From: CAYMJK01 sp043101635 | GTDB taxonomy: Bacteria > Planctomycetota > Phycisphaerae > Phycisphaerales > UBA1924 | NCBI GenBank assembly: GCA_043101635.1 | Contig: JBICIE010000028.1 | Location: forward strand, 1-16,825 | DNA: 16,825 nucleotides | Reading direction: 5' to 3' | Part shown: positions 1-6,975 of the stretch, one piece after another | Position numbering within the stretch: the stretch's first letter is position 1 | Layout of the letters: each line of letters opens with the position of its first letter | Position numbers and translations under genes: made by a program | Notes under the pieces: generated by a model | The model's input: only the letters and a program-made list of their open reading frames with translations | Told to the model about the DNA's origin: nothing | Database searches by the model: none

Positions 1-206
1 TCAATCTACCACTTCTTCATGTTCGCTTTGCGCTGTTCGCTTTTCGCTTTCCCTTCCGGGCAGCCAGCGGCGAACTCGTTCTGGAAGCACAGGAAGTCGA
101 AGAAGTCCAGCGAGCCGGTGCCGTCGCAGTCTGCGTAGGCACCGGCTCGCTGGACTTCTTCGACTTCCTGTGCTTCCAGAACGAGTTCGCCGCTGGCTGC
201 CCGTAA
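1..206 (+). pseudogene. 3' end of a dockerin-bearing gene, front part lost or inverted
   Basis: Positions 141-206 encode TGSLDFFDFLCFQNEFAAGCP in two overlapping pieces, TGSLDFFDFLCFQ and NEFAAGCP, then TAA. This is the second half of a dockerin unit. The frame stays open leftwards to the window start, but what it reads there is the antisense of the same module (the inverted arm), not a credible protein. The normal preceding residues (ADCDG) are missing because the central 15 nt lie in the opposite orientation. The + strand terminator 55 nt downstream supports + as the original direction of this gene end. It is either the remnant of a gene broken by an inverted duplication, or the edge of a misassembly. 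Confidence 0.5.
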
Positions 207-259
207 GGGAAAGCGAAAAGCGAACAGCGCAAAGCGAACATGAAGAAGTGGTAGATTGA
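1..259. repeat. 259-nt near-perfect palindrome made of dockerin gene-end sequence
   Basis: Position n pairs with position 260-n across the whole stretch. The only mismatched pairs I find are 56/204, 123/137 and 124/136. Each arm encodes the dockerin C-terminus and its short A/G-rich 3' tail, in opposite directions. The axis lies in CGCAGTCTGCG (125-135), the coding sequence for the ADC part of the EF-hand loop, which is itself a small inverted repeat. The right arm keeps the TAA stop (204-206) and runs into a terminator. In the left arm the stop reads GAA (complement of 54-56). The palindrome reaches the first base of the window, so it may continue to the left. It could be a real inverted duplication or a fold-back assembly artefact. 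Confidence 0.93.
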
Positions 260-260
260 G

Positions 261-290
261 AAGCCCCGGGCGGTCGCCCGGGGCTTTTTT
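261..290 (+). terminator. Rho-independent terminator
   Basis: AAGCCCCGGGC (261-271) pairs with GCCCGGGGCTT (276-286), and a run of six T spans 285-290. It follows the dockerin stop at 206 and closes the upstream transcription unit. The same stem core (GCCCCGGG/CCCGGGGC) is reused after the next dockerin gene. Confidence 0.9.
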
Positions 291-463
291 GTGGGGCGCC
301 GGGCGGGAGCCGGGAAGCAAACCCAAAGGCGACTTTTGCATCGGGATCTGATATCCTGTCATGGCGGCCGGCGAGCGCGCGGGCCGCCGGCGGCGCCGGG
401 CGAAGCAGGCGCCGGCCGTTTGAGGGAATGCTCGCGTTTTCGCATTATGTAAGGGAGAAGGCC
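291..463 (+). other. intergenic leader of the first dockerin gene
   Basis: There is no gene here. Positions 359-420 are very GC-rich. Two weak promoter-like elements are visible: TATCCTG at 352-358 without a good -35 box, and TTGAGG (420-425) with 17 nt to CATTAT (443-448). The Shine-Dalgarno sequence AGGGAGAAGG (452-461) sits directly before the ATG at 464. I cannot choose between the promoter candidates. Confidence 0.4.
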
Positions 464-1492
464 ATGAGACGCATCGTGACATTGCTTGCGGTTTCGGGGC
501 TGGCGCTGCCGGCGCTGGCGGACATCGGCGATCCGTGCGAGAACTTCGTGACCCAGACCATCACGAGAGACAACCGCTCGCTCGGCATCGAGTACGCCTG
601 GGGCTATTTCTGGGTCACCGGCGCCGGCGTCGGTGGCTCTGGCCCGGAGTTCCAGAGGATCTACCAGTTCGACGGGTGCTGGAACCTGATCGAGACGTAT
701 CCGCAGCAGACGACGTCAGAGATCTGGGGCGGCCGCGACCCGGCGGCCGTCGAGGATGAGAACCTGCTGTACATCGGCACCGACCTGGGCGAGTGGTCGA
801 TCTACACGTACGACCCGGCCACGGAGCGGCTGGACACGACGCAGACGGTGACGGAGTTCACGTTCCTGGCCAACACGATCCGGGCGCTGGCCTATCGCCC
901 GAGCAGCGACTCGTTCTTCACCAAGGACTTCGGCGGGGGGATCTCCGAGCTTGATCGCACCGGCTTCGAACTGGATTTCTGGTCGCTGCCGGATGTGTCC
1001 GCTTATGGCGCCGCGTACGACCCGCTGAACGACACGATCTGGTTCAACGCGTACTGCGGCGATCCGTGCATTGCCGCCGGAAATGGAACGACGCTGTTCG
1101 AGTGGGACCCTGATCTGGGCGATGTCACCGGGCGCATCATTGACATGCAGGATCCCAAGTACGCTCCGGACCGCTACCGGACATGGATCCCCGGCGGTCT
1201 TGACGCCTGGGTCGAGGGCGACCAGCTCGTCTTCGTCGCGCACAACCAGGGCGACCCGCGCGACTTCGCCATCGTCCTGCTGGGCGATGGCACGGGCGGG
1301 TGCCCGGAGCTGTGCCCGACCGACTGCTACGCCGACTGCGATGAGTCGGGCTCGCTGGACTTCTTCGACTTCCTGTGCTTCCAGAACGCGTTTGCGGGGG
1401 GCGATCCATACGCCGACTGCGACGGCTCGGGCTCGCTGGACTTCTTCGACTTCCTGTGCTTCCAGAACGAGTTCGCCGCGGGCTGCCCGTGA
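464..1492 (+). CDS. secreted propeller-like protein with C-terminal GC-type dockerin pair
   Basis: The ATG at 464 is chosen because a strong Shine-Dalgarno sequence (AGGGAGAAGG) lies just upstream and a signal peptide begins exactly there (MRRIVTLLAVSGLALPALA). An in-frame upstream ATG at 428 lacks both. The mature protein has about 270 residues of short beta-strand repeats such as IYTYDPATERL, LAYRPSSDSFF and AAYDPLNDTIWF, which suggest a beta-propeller, though no family is recognised. From residue 288 to the end there are two dockerin units, each with an EF-hand-type loop (D1, D3, S5, G6, D9, D12) followed by DFFDFLCFQN. It is probably exported and then anchored or docked through this tail. 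The 342-residue product is followed by its own terminator at 1556-1586. The function of the front domain is unknown. Confidence 0.88.
   Translation: MRRIVTLLAVSGLALPALADIGDPCENFVTQTITRDNRSLGIEYAWGYFWVTGAGVGGSGPEFQRIYQFDGCWNLIETYPQQTTSEIWGGRDPAAVEDENLLYIGTDLGEWSIYTYDPATERLDTTQTVTEFTFLANTIRALAYRPSSDSFFTKDFGGGISELDRTGFELDFWSLPDVSAYGAAYDPLNDTIWFNAYCGDPCIAAGNGTTLFEWDPDLGDVTGRIIDMQDPKYAPDRYRTWIPGGLDAWVEGDQLVFVAHNQGDPRDFAIVLLGDGTGGCPELCPTDCYADCDESGSLDFFDFLCFQNAFAGGDPYADCDGSGSLDFFDFLCFQNEFAAGCP
1325..1489 (+). repeat. dockerin unit pair (gene 464-1492)
   Basis: There are two tandem units, 1325-1408 and 1409-1489. The nucleotide stretch encoding LDFFDFLCFQN is identical in both (ctggacttcttcgacttcct and onward), which points to recent duplication or gene conversion. 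The first loop reads DCDESG, where D-G is replaced by D-E. The second loop is canonical. Confidence 0.9.
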
Positions 1493-1555
1493 GGGAGAGC
1501 GAGAATAAAGCACAAAGCAGCAAAGCACAAAGCACACATGAAGTAGCGTGAAGAG

Positions 1556-1586
1556 AGCCCCGGGCGCGTTCCCCGGGGCTTCTTTT
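1556..1586 (+). terminator. Rho-independent terminator
   Basis: AGCCCCGGG (1556-1564) pairs with CCCGGGGCT (1572-1580) around a 7-nt loop, followed by TTCTTTT. It lies about 65 nt after the stop of the preceding dockerin gene. It shares its stem core and upstream A-rich tail with the terminator at 261-290. Confidence 0.85.
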
Positions 1587-1589
1587 GGG

Positions 1590-1619
1590 TTGGGGCGGGG
1601 GCGCCGGATCGGGTATGCT
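1590..1619 (+). promoter_or_regulatory. possible promoter of the beta-helix dockerin gene
   Basis: TTGGGG (1590-1595), an 18-nt spacer and TATGCT (1614-1619) resemble a housekeeping promoter placed right after the terminator. The expected start of transcription nearly coincides with the Shine-Dalgarno sequence, so the leader would be very short. The -35 match is only moderate. Confidence 0.4.
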
Positions 1620-1637
1620 GGGGCGGAGGAGACAGCC

Positions 1638-3017
1638 ATGAACCGGGTCATGCTTGTGGGCGTGGGGGCGGGGGCGATCTGTGGCGCGGCGCTGGGGCAG
1701 ACGACGCTGCGGGTGCCGTCGCAGTACGCGACGATTCAGCTTGCGATTGACGCCGCGGCGGCGGGGGACACGGTGCTGGTGGCGCCGGGGGTGTACAGCG
1801 GGCGCGCAGCGCAGGAGATCCGGTTCCGGGGCAAGGCGATCACGGTGCGGTCGGAGGCGGGCGCCGCGGCGACGACGCTGGACAACGGGCGCACCGGGAC
1901 GGTGGTGGTGTTCGACGGCGCCGAGCCGCGGGAAGCGGTGCTGGAGGGCTTCACGATTACGGGGGCGACGCGCAGCGGGATCCTGGTGACGCAGTCGAGC
2001 CCGACGATTCGCAACTGCGTGATCGAGGACTGCTGGAACGGCCTGTTCGGCGGCGGCGTGCAGGTCGAGCAGGGGGCGGATGTGCGCCTGATCGGATGCG
2101 TGATCGACCGCAACCTCGCCGGGCAGGGCGGCGCCGTGAACGTGTGGGAGGGGGCGCGGGCGACGCTGGAGGGGTGCACGCTGTCGAACAACCGGGTGGA
2201 CATCACCGGCGGCGCCGGGCTGATGGCCGACCTGGGGTCCGAGGTGACGATGATCGGGTGCCTGGTGACGGGGAACCAGGCGATCGGGTTTGCGGGGTCG
2301 AGCGCCGGGGTGCGGGTTGCGCGAGACAGCGAGGGGATGCTGATCAACTGCATCGTGGCGGGTAACACGGCGAGCGGGGCCAGCGGTGGGGTGTCGTTCA
2401 CCAACAGCGGCGCAGGCGCGGTGATCAACTGCACGATCGCGGACAACATCGCGCCGTCAGGCGGCGCGGGGCTGCTGGTGACGACGACCGGCCCGGAGGT
2501 GCGCATCGAGAACACGATTCTGTGGGGCAACGCGCCGGACGCCATCCGGCTGGACGCCGGCGAACTGACGGTGCGCTACAGCGTGGTCGAGTTCGGCTGG
2601 CCGGGCGAGGGCAACCAGAGCGAGAATCCCTTGTTCGTAGCGCCGGGATCGGGGGACTACGCGCTGCGGGATGTGTCGGCGGCGATTGACGCAGGGGACA
2701 ACGGGGCCGTGCCGACGGGCGTTCTGACCGACTTTGCGGGAGCTGCGCGATTCGTGGACGATCCGGTGGCGCCGGACACAGGCGTTGCCGGCGGCGCCGG
2801 CGGGGCGCGCATTGTGGATGTGGGGGCGCTGGAGCGCCAAGTCGACGGCTGCTACGCCGACTGCGACGGGTCGGGGGCGCTGGATTTCTTTGACTTCCTG
2901 TGCTTCCAGAACGCGTTCGACGCCGGCGATCCGTATGCGGACTGCGACGGGTCGGGGGCGCTGGACTTCTTTGACTTCTTGTGCTTTCAGAACGCGTTCG
3001 ATGCGGGGTGCCCGTAG
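1638..3017 (+). CDS. secreted right-handed beta-helix protein with C-terminal dockerin pair
   Basis: The ATG at 1638 follows GGAGGAG at 6-nt spacing and opens a signal peptide (MNRVMLVGVGAGAICGAALG). The mature protein begins with VPSQYATIQLAIDAAAAGD and TVLVAPGVY, the typical entry of right-handed parallel beta-helix (pectate-lyase-like, PbH1 repeat) proteins. About ten rungs follow, with recurrent patterns such as NCVIEDC, GCVIDRN, GCTLSNN, NCIVAGN and NCTIADN. The stretch ENTILWGN and the terminal VDVGALERQ are typical of the 'choice-of-anchor Q' polymorphic outer-membrane-like family. The protein ends with two dockerin units. It is 459 residues long. It probably binds or processes polysaccharide or decorates the surface, but no catalytic residues could be assigned. 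It is convergent with the anti-sigma gene, 63 nt away. Confidence 0.92.
   Translation: MNRVMLVGVGAGAICGAALGQTTLRVPSQYATIQLAIDAAAAGDTVLVAPGVYSGRAAQEIRFRGKAITVRSEAGAAATTLDNGRTGTVVVFDGAEPREAVLEGFTITGATRSGILVTQSSPTIRNCVIEDCWNGLFGGGVQVEQGADVRLIGCVIDRNLAGQGGAVNVWEGARATLEGCTLSNNRVDITGGAGLMADLGSEVTMIGCLVTGNQAIGFAGSSAGVRVARDSEGMLINCIVAGNTASGASGGVSFTNSGAGAVINCTIADNIAPSGGAGLLVTTTGPEVRIENTILWGNAPDAIRLDAGELTVRYSVVEFGWPGEGNQSENPLFVAPGSGDYALRDVSAAIDAGDNGAVPTGVLTDFAGAARFVDDPVAPDTGVAGGAGGARIVDVGALERQVDGCYADCDGSGALDFFDFLCFQNAFDAGDPYADCDGSGALDFFDFLCFQNAFDAGCP
2850..3014 (+). repeat. dockerin unit pair (gene 1638-3017)
   Basis: There are two tandem units with the core DCDGSGALDFFDFLCFQN. Codon use differs slightly from the first gene (ttcttt for Phe-Phe, ttg for Leu in unit 2), so this pair diverged separately while the protein sequence stayed nearly fixed. 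Confidence 0.9.
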
Positions 3018-3030
3018 AGGCCCGTAGAGG
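3011..3030 (+). repeat. 10-bp tandem duplication across a stop codon
   Basis: CCCGTAGAGG occurs twice without spacing, at 3011-3020 and 3021-3030. The first copy contains the final Pro codon and TAG stop of the beta-helix dockerin gene. Confidence 0.95.
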
Positions 3031-3080
3031 GAAATGACCAAAGTGACAAACCGGTCCGTCGTGCAACTCGGCGAATTGCG

Positions 3081-4199
3081 CTACCGGGCCGGCTCCAGCA
3101 CCACCGGCGCCGCGGCCCACAGGCCCACCGCGTCGGCCCCCGCGCCCCACCACAGGATCGCGTCGGCAGAAACCGGCCCGTCCAGCCACAGCGGAGACTC
3201 CAGCGCCTCCAGCGCCGGCGTCGAACCGCAGCGCACCGAAAGCTGATCCAGCAGCCGCTCCAGCGACGCCTCGGTCAGCGCAAAGCTCGCGATATAGCTG
3301 CGCCCGATGCGCTGCGGCGCCATGCGCGGCCCGATCACCTCCGGCCCATGCGCCGCCGGCGCCGGCTCCGAGCCCGCCGCCATCGCGCCCGGGTCAAACG
3401 AGGCCACCTCCGGCCCGAACTGGTCCGGCGTCGGCAGCAGCGCCACGGCGCGCTCGTCGCCATCCCGCCGCACGCGCCAGCCCGCGTCCCGCACCGACGG
3501 CCGCTCGGCAAGCTGGGCCATCCGCAGCGACGCCAGATCGAACGTCTCGCTCTTCACCCGGATCGCCAGCCGGCCCTGCGCCGCCAGCGCCAGCGCCTCA
3601 TCCAGCCCCATCGTCGCCGGCCCCGGCAACTCCACCGGGCTCACTTCCAGCGGATCCGGCGCCGCGGCAAGCCGCATCCCGTCATCGATGACGCCCGGGA
3701 GCGCAATCTCGGGCTCCGGCGCCGGCTCCGGCGCACGCTGAGCCATCGGCCCCACCGGCGCCGGGGCAGGCGCGGGCTTCAGCAGTTGCGGCCCAAACCA
3801 GGCCGCGGCGCCCGCGGCGATCGCCACCAGCGCAGCCAGCGCCAGCCCGCGACCGACGCGGGCCAACACCGGGCTCCGCCGGCGCACCACCACCGTCGAG
3901 ATCGGCGCCGAGCGCAGCAGGTCGCGCCCGTCCGCCAGCCCCAGCAGCGCGTCGCGCTCCAGCGTCTGCTCGATCGAGTCCATCAACTGCGCTGGCGCCC
4001 GCTCATCGCCGAGCCCAGCCAGCGTCTCGCGGTCCATCCGCATCGCTTCCAGCCGCCCCAGCAGGGCGGGACGGGCCCGCAGGGCCGCCTCGACCTCCCG
4101 CCGGTCGGCATCCTCCAGCCGGTCCTCCACCCACGCCAGCAGCGCGTGCTCGTCGATGCGAGCCGGCAGGTCGTTCCAGATGGCCCCACGCTCGCTCAT
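3081..4199 (-). CDS. membrane anti-sigma factor partner of the ECF sigma factor
   Basis: The gene starts with an ATGA overlap with the sigma gene stop, the classical arrangement of ECF sigma/anti-sigma operons. Residues 12-65 (DEHALLAWVEDRLEDADR and following) resemble the helical cytoplasmic anti-sigma domain. There is no HxxxCxxC zinc motif. One membrane segment lies at about 118-136 (GLALAALVAIAAGAAAWFG), followed by a Pro/Ala-rich linker. An extracytoplasmic region of roughly 210 residues then runs to residue 372, and I cannot assign it to a family. The protein would hold the sigma factor inactive at the membrane until the outer domain senses a signal. The sensing mechanism is inferred. 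The role rests mainly on gene context and topology. Confidence 0.8.
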   Translation of the reverse strand: MSERGAIWNDLPARIDEHALLAWVEDRLEDADRREVEAALRARPALLGRLEAMRMDRETLAGLGDERAPAQLMDSIEQTLERDALLGLADGRDLLRSAPISTVVVRRRSPVLARVGRGLALAALVAIAAGAAAWFGPQLLKPAPAPAPVGPMAQRAPEPAPEPEIALPGVIDDGMRLAAAPDPLEVSPVELPGPATMGLDEALALAAQGRLAIRVKSETFDLASLRMAQLAERPSVRDAGWRVRRDGDERAVALLPTPDQFGPEVASFDPGAMAAGSEPAPAAHGPEVIGPRMAPQRIGRSYIASFALTEASLERLLDQLSVRCGSTPALEALESPLWLDGPVSADAILWWGAGADAVGLWAAAPVVLEPAR

Positions 4200-4885
4200 G
4201 ACTCGTCCTGACGCTCCTGACCGACCTGCTCCATCGCCTCCCGAAGGGCGGCGCGGGCCCGGAACAGGCGGCTCTTCACCGTTCCGGCGGGAATCTCAAG
4301 GGCCTCTGCGATCTGCTCGTACTCCATGTCGCGGACATCCCGCAGCACCAGAATCGCTCGCTGCTCGGGCTTCAGAAGGCCCATCGCGGCGGCGAGATCC
4401 GCCTGCCGCTCTGCCTGTTGGACGCTCGAAGCTCCGCCGGGTTCCCCAGCCTCAGACCGGCGCCACGACCCCGGCGCCAGCCCCGGACGGATCTCCCCCG
4501 ATGGCCCCGCCGCCTCCAGGCTCGCGTGCCGCCGGTGCTTCTCGGACCGCAGCCACGACAGGCACACGTTCATCGTCACGCGGATCATCCAGGTGCTCAG
4601 CCGGCTCCGGCCATCGAAGCCCCCAAGCCCCTCGAGGATCTTCACGAAGGCGTCCTGGGTCAGGTCCGCCGCCGCCTCCCGGTCCCCCACCATCCGTACG
4701 CAGACGGTGTAAAGACGGTGCTGGTAGCGCCGGGCGAGGTCCGACCAGGCCCCTGTCTGCCCGGCCTGAATCCGGCGCACCAGTTCGGTGTCTGAGGGGT
4801 CGGGCTGAGGCGCAGCGCGGGTCACCGGCTCATGGTACCGAAGCCCGGTCGGCAAATGCTGGGCCCGGTTGCCATCGTCGCGCAT
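4196..4885 (-). CDS. ECF-family RNA polymerase sigma factor
   Basis: The sigma-2 region is clear: DTELVRRIQAGQTGAWSDLA, then DLTQDAFVKILEGLGGFDGR and STWMIRVTMNVCLSWLR. Sigma-4 follows near the C-terminus: LKPEQRAILVLRDVRDMEYE, then QIAEALEIPAGTVKSRLFRA, the helix-turn-helix that reads the -35 box. The ATG at 4885 is preferred because GGAG lies 10 nt upstream, giving 229 residues. A GTG at 4825 would give about 209 residues, closer to the usual ECF length, but has no clear ribosome site. An even longer frame reaches 4999 without support. A 55-residue Gly/Ser-rich linker between the two domains is longer than usual. The gene is co-transcribed with the overlapping anti-sigma gene and probably autoregulated, but no promoter was recognised. 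Confidence 0.92.
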   Translation of the reverse strand: MRDDGNRAQHLPTGLRYHEPVTRAAPQPDPSDTELVRRIQAGQTGAWSDLARRYQHRLYTVCVRMVGDREAAADLTQDAFVKILEGLGGFDGRSRLSTWMIRVTMNVCLSWLRSEKHRRHASLEAAGPSGEIRPGLAPGSWRRSEAGEPGGASSVQQAERQADLAAAMGLLKPEQRAILVLRDVRDMEYEQIAEALEIPAGTVKSRLFRARAALREAMEQVGQERQDES

Positions 4886-5017
4886 GCTCACGCCGCTCCG
4901 GTTCGACCCCGCCGGCGCGCCTGTTCCCGGGCCGCCCGTACCGGCGCCCGACCGCAAGCCGCCTGCATGGAATCGGAACCAGCGGACATCTCCATGCAAT
5001 CACGGGAGAACCGCGCC

Positions 5018-5530
5018 ATGCTCGGCAGAATCGGCGGCGGCCTGAACCAGTTCATCTTCGGCCGCCTGCTGCACCGCTACGAGCCGTTCGAAACCACCTG
5101 CGGCCCGGCCCGGGCCCGCAACAGCTTCGACCTGCGGTCGCGCAAGGGGACGATGAAGCTGTATCACGACCGCGTCTGGCGGGATGCCCACGATGTGCGT
5201 GGCGCCTCGCACGACTACAGCGCGCGCGATGTCCACGCCCTCATCGAGGTGTTCACCGGCGCCATCGACGACATCGCCGCCGGTCGGTCCACCGACTACG
5301 GCGTCGTGCTCCGGGCCGGCGATGGCGCCATGCGCCAGCAGGAGCGCTTCTACACCGAGGCTTCCGGCGACGGTTACTACCTTTTCTGCCGCTCCGCGTC
5401 CGGCGCCTGGGGCGCCGAGCACACCGAGGTGACCTCCTTTGCCGCCGATGAGGTCGAGCGCATCGCGCAGGTTCTGCTCGACGCCCGCGAGCGTATGGGC
5501 GGCGCCGCCGGCGATTCGGTGGCGCGGTAA
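5018..5530 (+). CDS. hypothetical protein, 170 residues
   Basis: I do not recognise this protein. The ATG at 5018 is chosen for GGGAG at 5004-5008, 9 nt upstream. In-frame ATGs at 4967 and 4994 have weaker sites and add disordered residues. The chain reads as a compact mixed alpha/beta domain. Features include GGLNQFIFGRLLHRYEPFE, FDLRSRKGTMKLYHDRVW, a helical stretch ARDVHALIEVFTGAIDDIAA, GYYLFCRS, and a final helix with DEVERIAQVLLDARERM. There is no signal peptide or membrane segment, so it is probably cytoplasmic. It is divergent from the sigma factor and 51 nt upstream of the barrel gene, with which it could be co-transcribed. Confidence 0.75.
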   Translation: MLGRIGGGLNQFIFGRLLHRYEPFETTCGPARARNSFDLRSRKGTMKLYHDRVWRDAHDVRGASHDYSARDVHALIEVFTGAIDDIAAGRSTDYGVVLRAGDGAMRQQERFYTEASGDGYYLFCRSASGAWGAEHTEVTSFAADEVERIAQVLLDARERMGGAAGDSVAR

Positions 5531-5581
5531 GCGCAAACCGGCCGATCAACTCCTGTTCGGTTCGATCAGAGGAGGTGGCCG

Positions 5582-6931
5582 ATGCGTCGACTCGCACTCG
5601 TCCCTGCTGCCGCTGCGCTGGCAGCCCCGTGCCTAGCCCAGGACCTGTTCCGGATCGACGTCACGCCCGACGACCCCGGGGTCTTGGGCGTATCGGCCGG
5701 CGACTCCAGCCTGCCCGACCTCGTCGAGAGCCTGCTGGACACTACCGGCGCCTTCGAGCCGCTGACCAACCAGGATTTCGACGCCACGCTGCGCTACGCC
5801 GGCGTCGACGACGCCATCCGCTTCCGCCTGGAGAACAACGAAACCCGCGCCACGCTGGAGTTCCCCTCGCTCGGACAGACGTTCGTCTTCGATGAGGCCG
5901 ACGGCGACATCCAGGATCAGATCGAGGAGTTCTTCAAGAAGGACGGCGCCGAGACCCTCGCCGACTTCCTGAAGGACATGAACCGCCGCTCGCTGGTCGC
6001 CGTGACAGACGGCAACCCGCTGGCGACGACGGCGCGCAGCGCCTGGTACAAGTTCGGACGCTTCGGCATCCACAGCGACATGACCCTGCGCGAGAAGCGG
6101 GCCGCGGCACAGCCCGGGGCCGAGGCCGCCATGGGCGTCTGGCGAACCAACGCGCAGCCGGCAGACTCCGACCAGCCCGAACCCGCGCCGCCGGAGGCGC
6201 CCGGCCCCGGCGCGGCCGGCCCGGGCTGGTTCATCCCCGGCAGCCAGACCGGCCTGCGCGCCCGCCTCGACGGGCGCATCGGCGCCATCAGCACCGACTC
6301 CGGCGACGCCACCAGCGCCTCGCTGGCCGCCTCGGGCGAGTGGCGCTTCAGCCGCAACGTCGGCCTTGCGCTGTCGCTGCCGATGTCCTATCACGACGTT
6401 GACGGCGCCGACGTCATCAACGCCGGCCTGCACCTCGACATCCCCATCGCGATCATCGTGCCCACAGACAGCCCCGATGGCTTCACCTGGCAGATCACGC
6501 CCGGCGGCCTGCTCGCCGGCTCGGCTTCCATCGACATGGTCGCCGGCGGCACGTTCTGGGGTGTCGGCGCCACCAACCTCTTCGCCTACGAGCACCGCGG
6601 CTGGACCTTCAGCTTCGCCACGCAGTTCACGCACTTCGACAGCATCGAGCTGACCGTCGACGACTACGAGTTCGATCCCGATCTCACACAGGATGTGCTG
6701 ATCAACGGCGCCAAGGTCACGGCGCCGCTGGGCGACAGCGCCTACGCCTACGGCGGGCTGGCCTACACCGACTTCCTCGAGGAGGCCGCCGTGGACAACT
6801 ACCTCACGCCGATGGCCGGCCTCGGCTACCGCACGCCCGGCGGGCTGGACCTGCGCCTCGGCTACGAAGGCGACTTCGGTGATGGCTATGAGGCCCACAT
6901 GCTGCGTGTTGGGCTGGCGTTGCCGTTCTGA
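5582..6931 (+). CDS. secreted/outer-membrane beta-barrel protein
   Basis: A strong ribosome site (GAGGAGGTGG) precedes the ATG, and the protein opens with the signal peptide MRRLALVPAAAALAAPCLAQ. Residues about 20-190 form a mixed domain with no recognised family. A Pro-rich linker (PEPAPPEAPGPGAAGPG) lies near 194-216. The last roughly 230 residues alternate polar and hydrophobic residues in strands such as LRARLDGRIGAIS, NVGLALSLPMSYH, WTFSFATQFTHF and LDLRLGYEGDF. The chain ends in VGLALPF, a terminal Phe typical of outer-membrane barrels inserted by the BAM machinery. The autotransporter-like architecture (outside domain plus barrel) is inferred. Unlike the other secreted proteins in this window, it has no dockerin tail, which fits direct membrane insertion. 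It is 449 residues long. Confidence 0.82.
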   Translation: MRRLALVPAAAALAAPCLAQDLFRIDVTPDDPGVLGVSAGDSSLPDLVESLLDTTGAFEPLTNQDFDATLRYAGVDDAIRFRLENNETRATLEFPSLGQTFVFDEADGDIQDQIEEFFKKDGAETLADFLKDMNRRSLVAVTDGNPLATTARSAWYKFGRFGIHSDMTLREKRAAAQPGAEAAMGVWRTNAQPADSDQPEPAPPEAPGPGAAGPGWFIPGSQTGLRARLDGRIGAISTDSGDATSASLAASGEWRFSRNVGLALSLPMSYHDVDGADVINAGLHLDIPIAIIVPTDSPDGFTWQITPGGLLAGSASIDMVAGGTFWGVGATNLFAYEHRGWTFSFATQFTHFDSIELTVDDYEFDPDLTQDVLINGAKVTAPLGDSAYAYGGLAYTDFLEEAAVDNYLTPMAGLGYRTPGGLDLRLGYEGDFGDGYEAHMLRVGLALPF

Positions 6932-6946
6932 GGCGCCGGCGCGGAC

Positions 6947-6975
6947 TTGACCGCCCGCCGGGCATATGCTATGGT
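6947..6975 (+). promoter_or_regulatory. promoter of the toxin-antitoxin operon
   Basis: TTGACC (6947-6952), a 17-nt spacer and TATGGT (6970-6975) make a good housekeeping promoter. The predicted start lies near 6982, 15 nt before the GTG start, with GGAG at 6985-6988 as ribosome site. Confidence 0.72.

Noticed and set aside
6..482. - strand frame reading an intact dockerin loop through the left arm of the palindrome
   Set aside because: The part before the loop is antisense sequence of the other arm, and the frame ends in the A-rich tail because its stop is changed to GAA. It is a by-product of the inverted copy, not a gene.
716..1651. Long - strand open frames over the dockerin genes, reading GELVLEAQEVEEVQ
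   Set aside because: This peptide is simply the antisense of the dockerin codons and appears wherever the module occurs. There is no ribosome site or independent protein signature.
1325..3014. Repeated dockerin DNA considered as a CRISPR-like or mobile repeat array
   Set aside because: The repeats are in frame, code for a conserved protein module, and have no unique spacers of constant length.
4975..4980. GGAACC as an ECF-type -35 box between the sigma factor and gene 5018
   Set aside because: No matching -10 element lies at the expected distance, and the match could be chance.
4156..5451. A 431-codon + strand open frame
   Set aside because: Its composition is Arg/Pro/Ser-rich and low-complexity, and it is antisense to the sigma factor gene.
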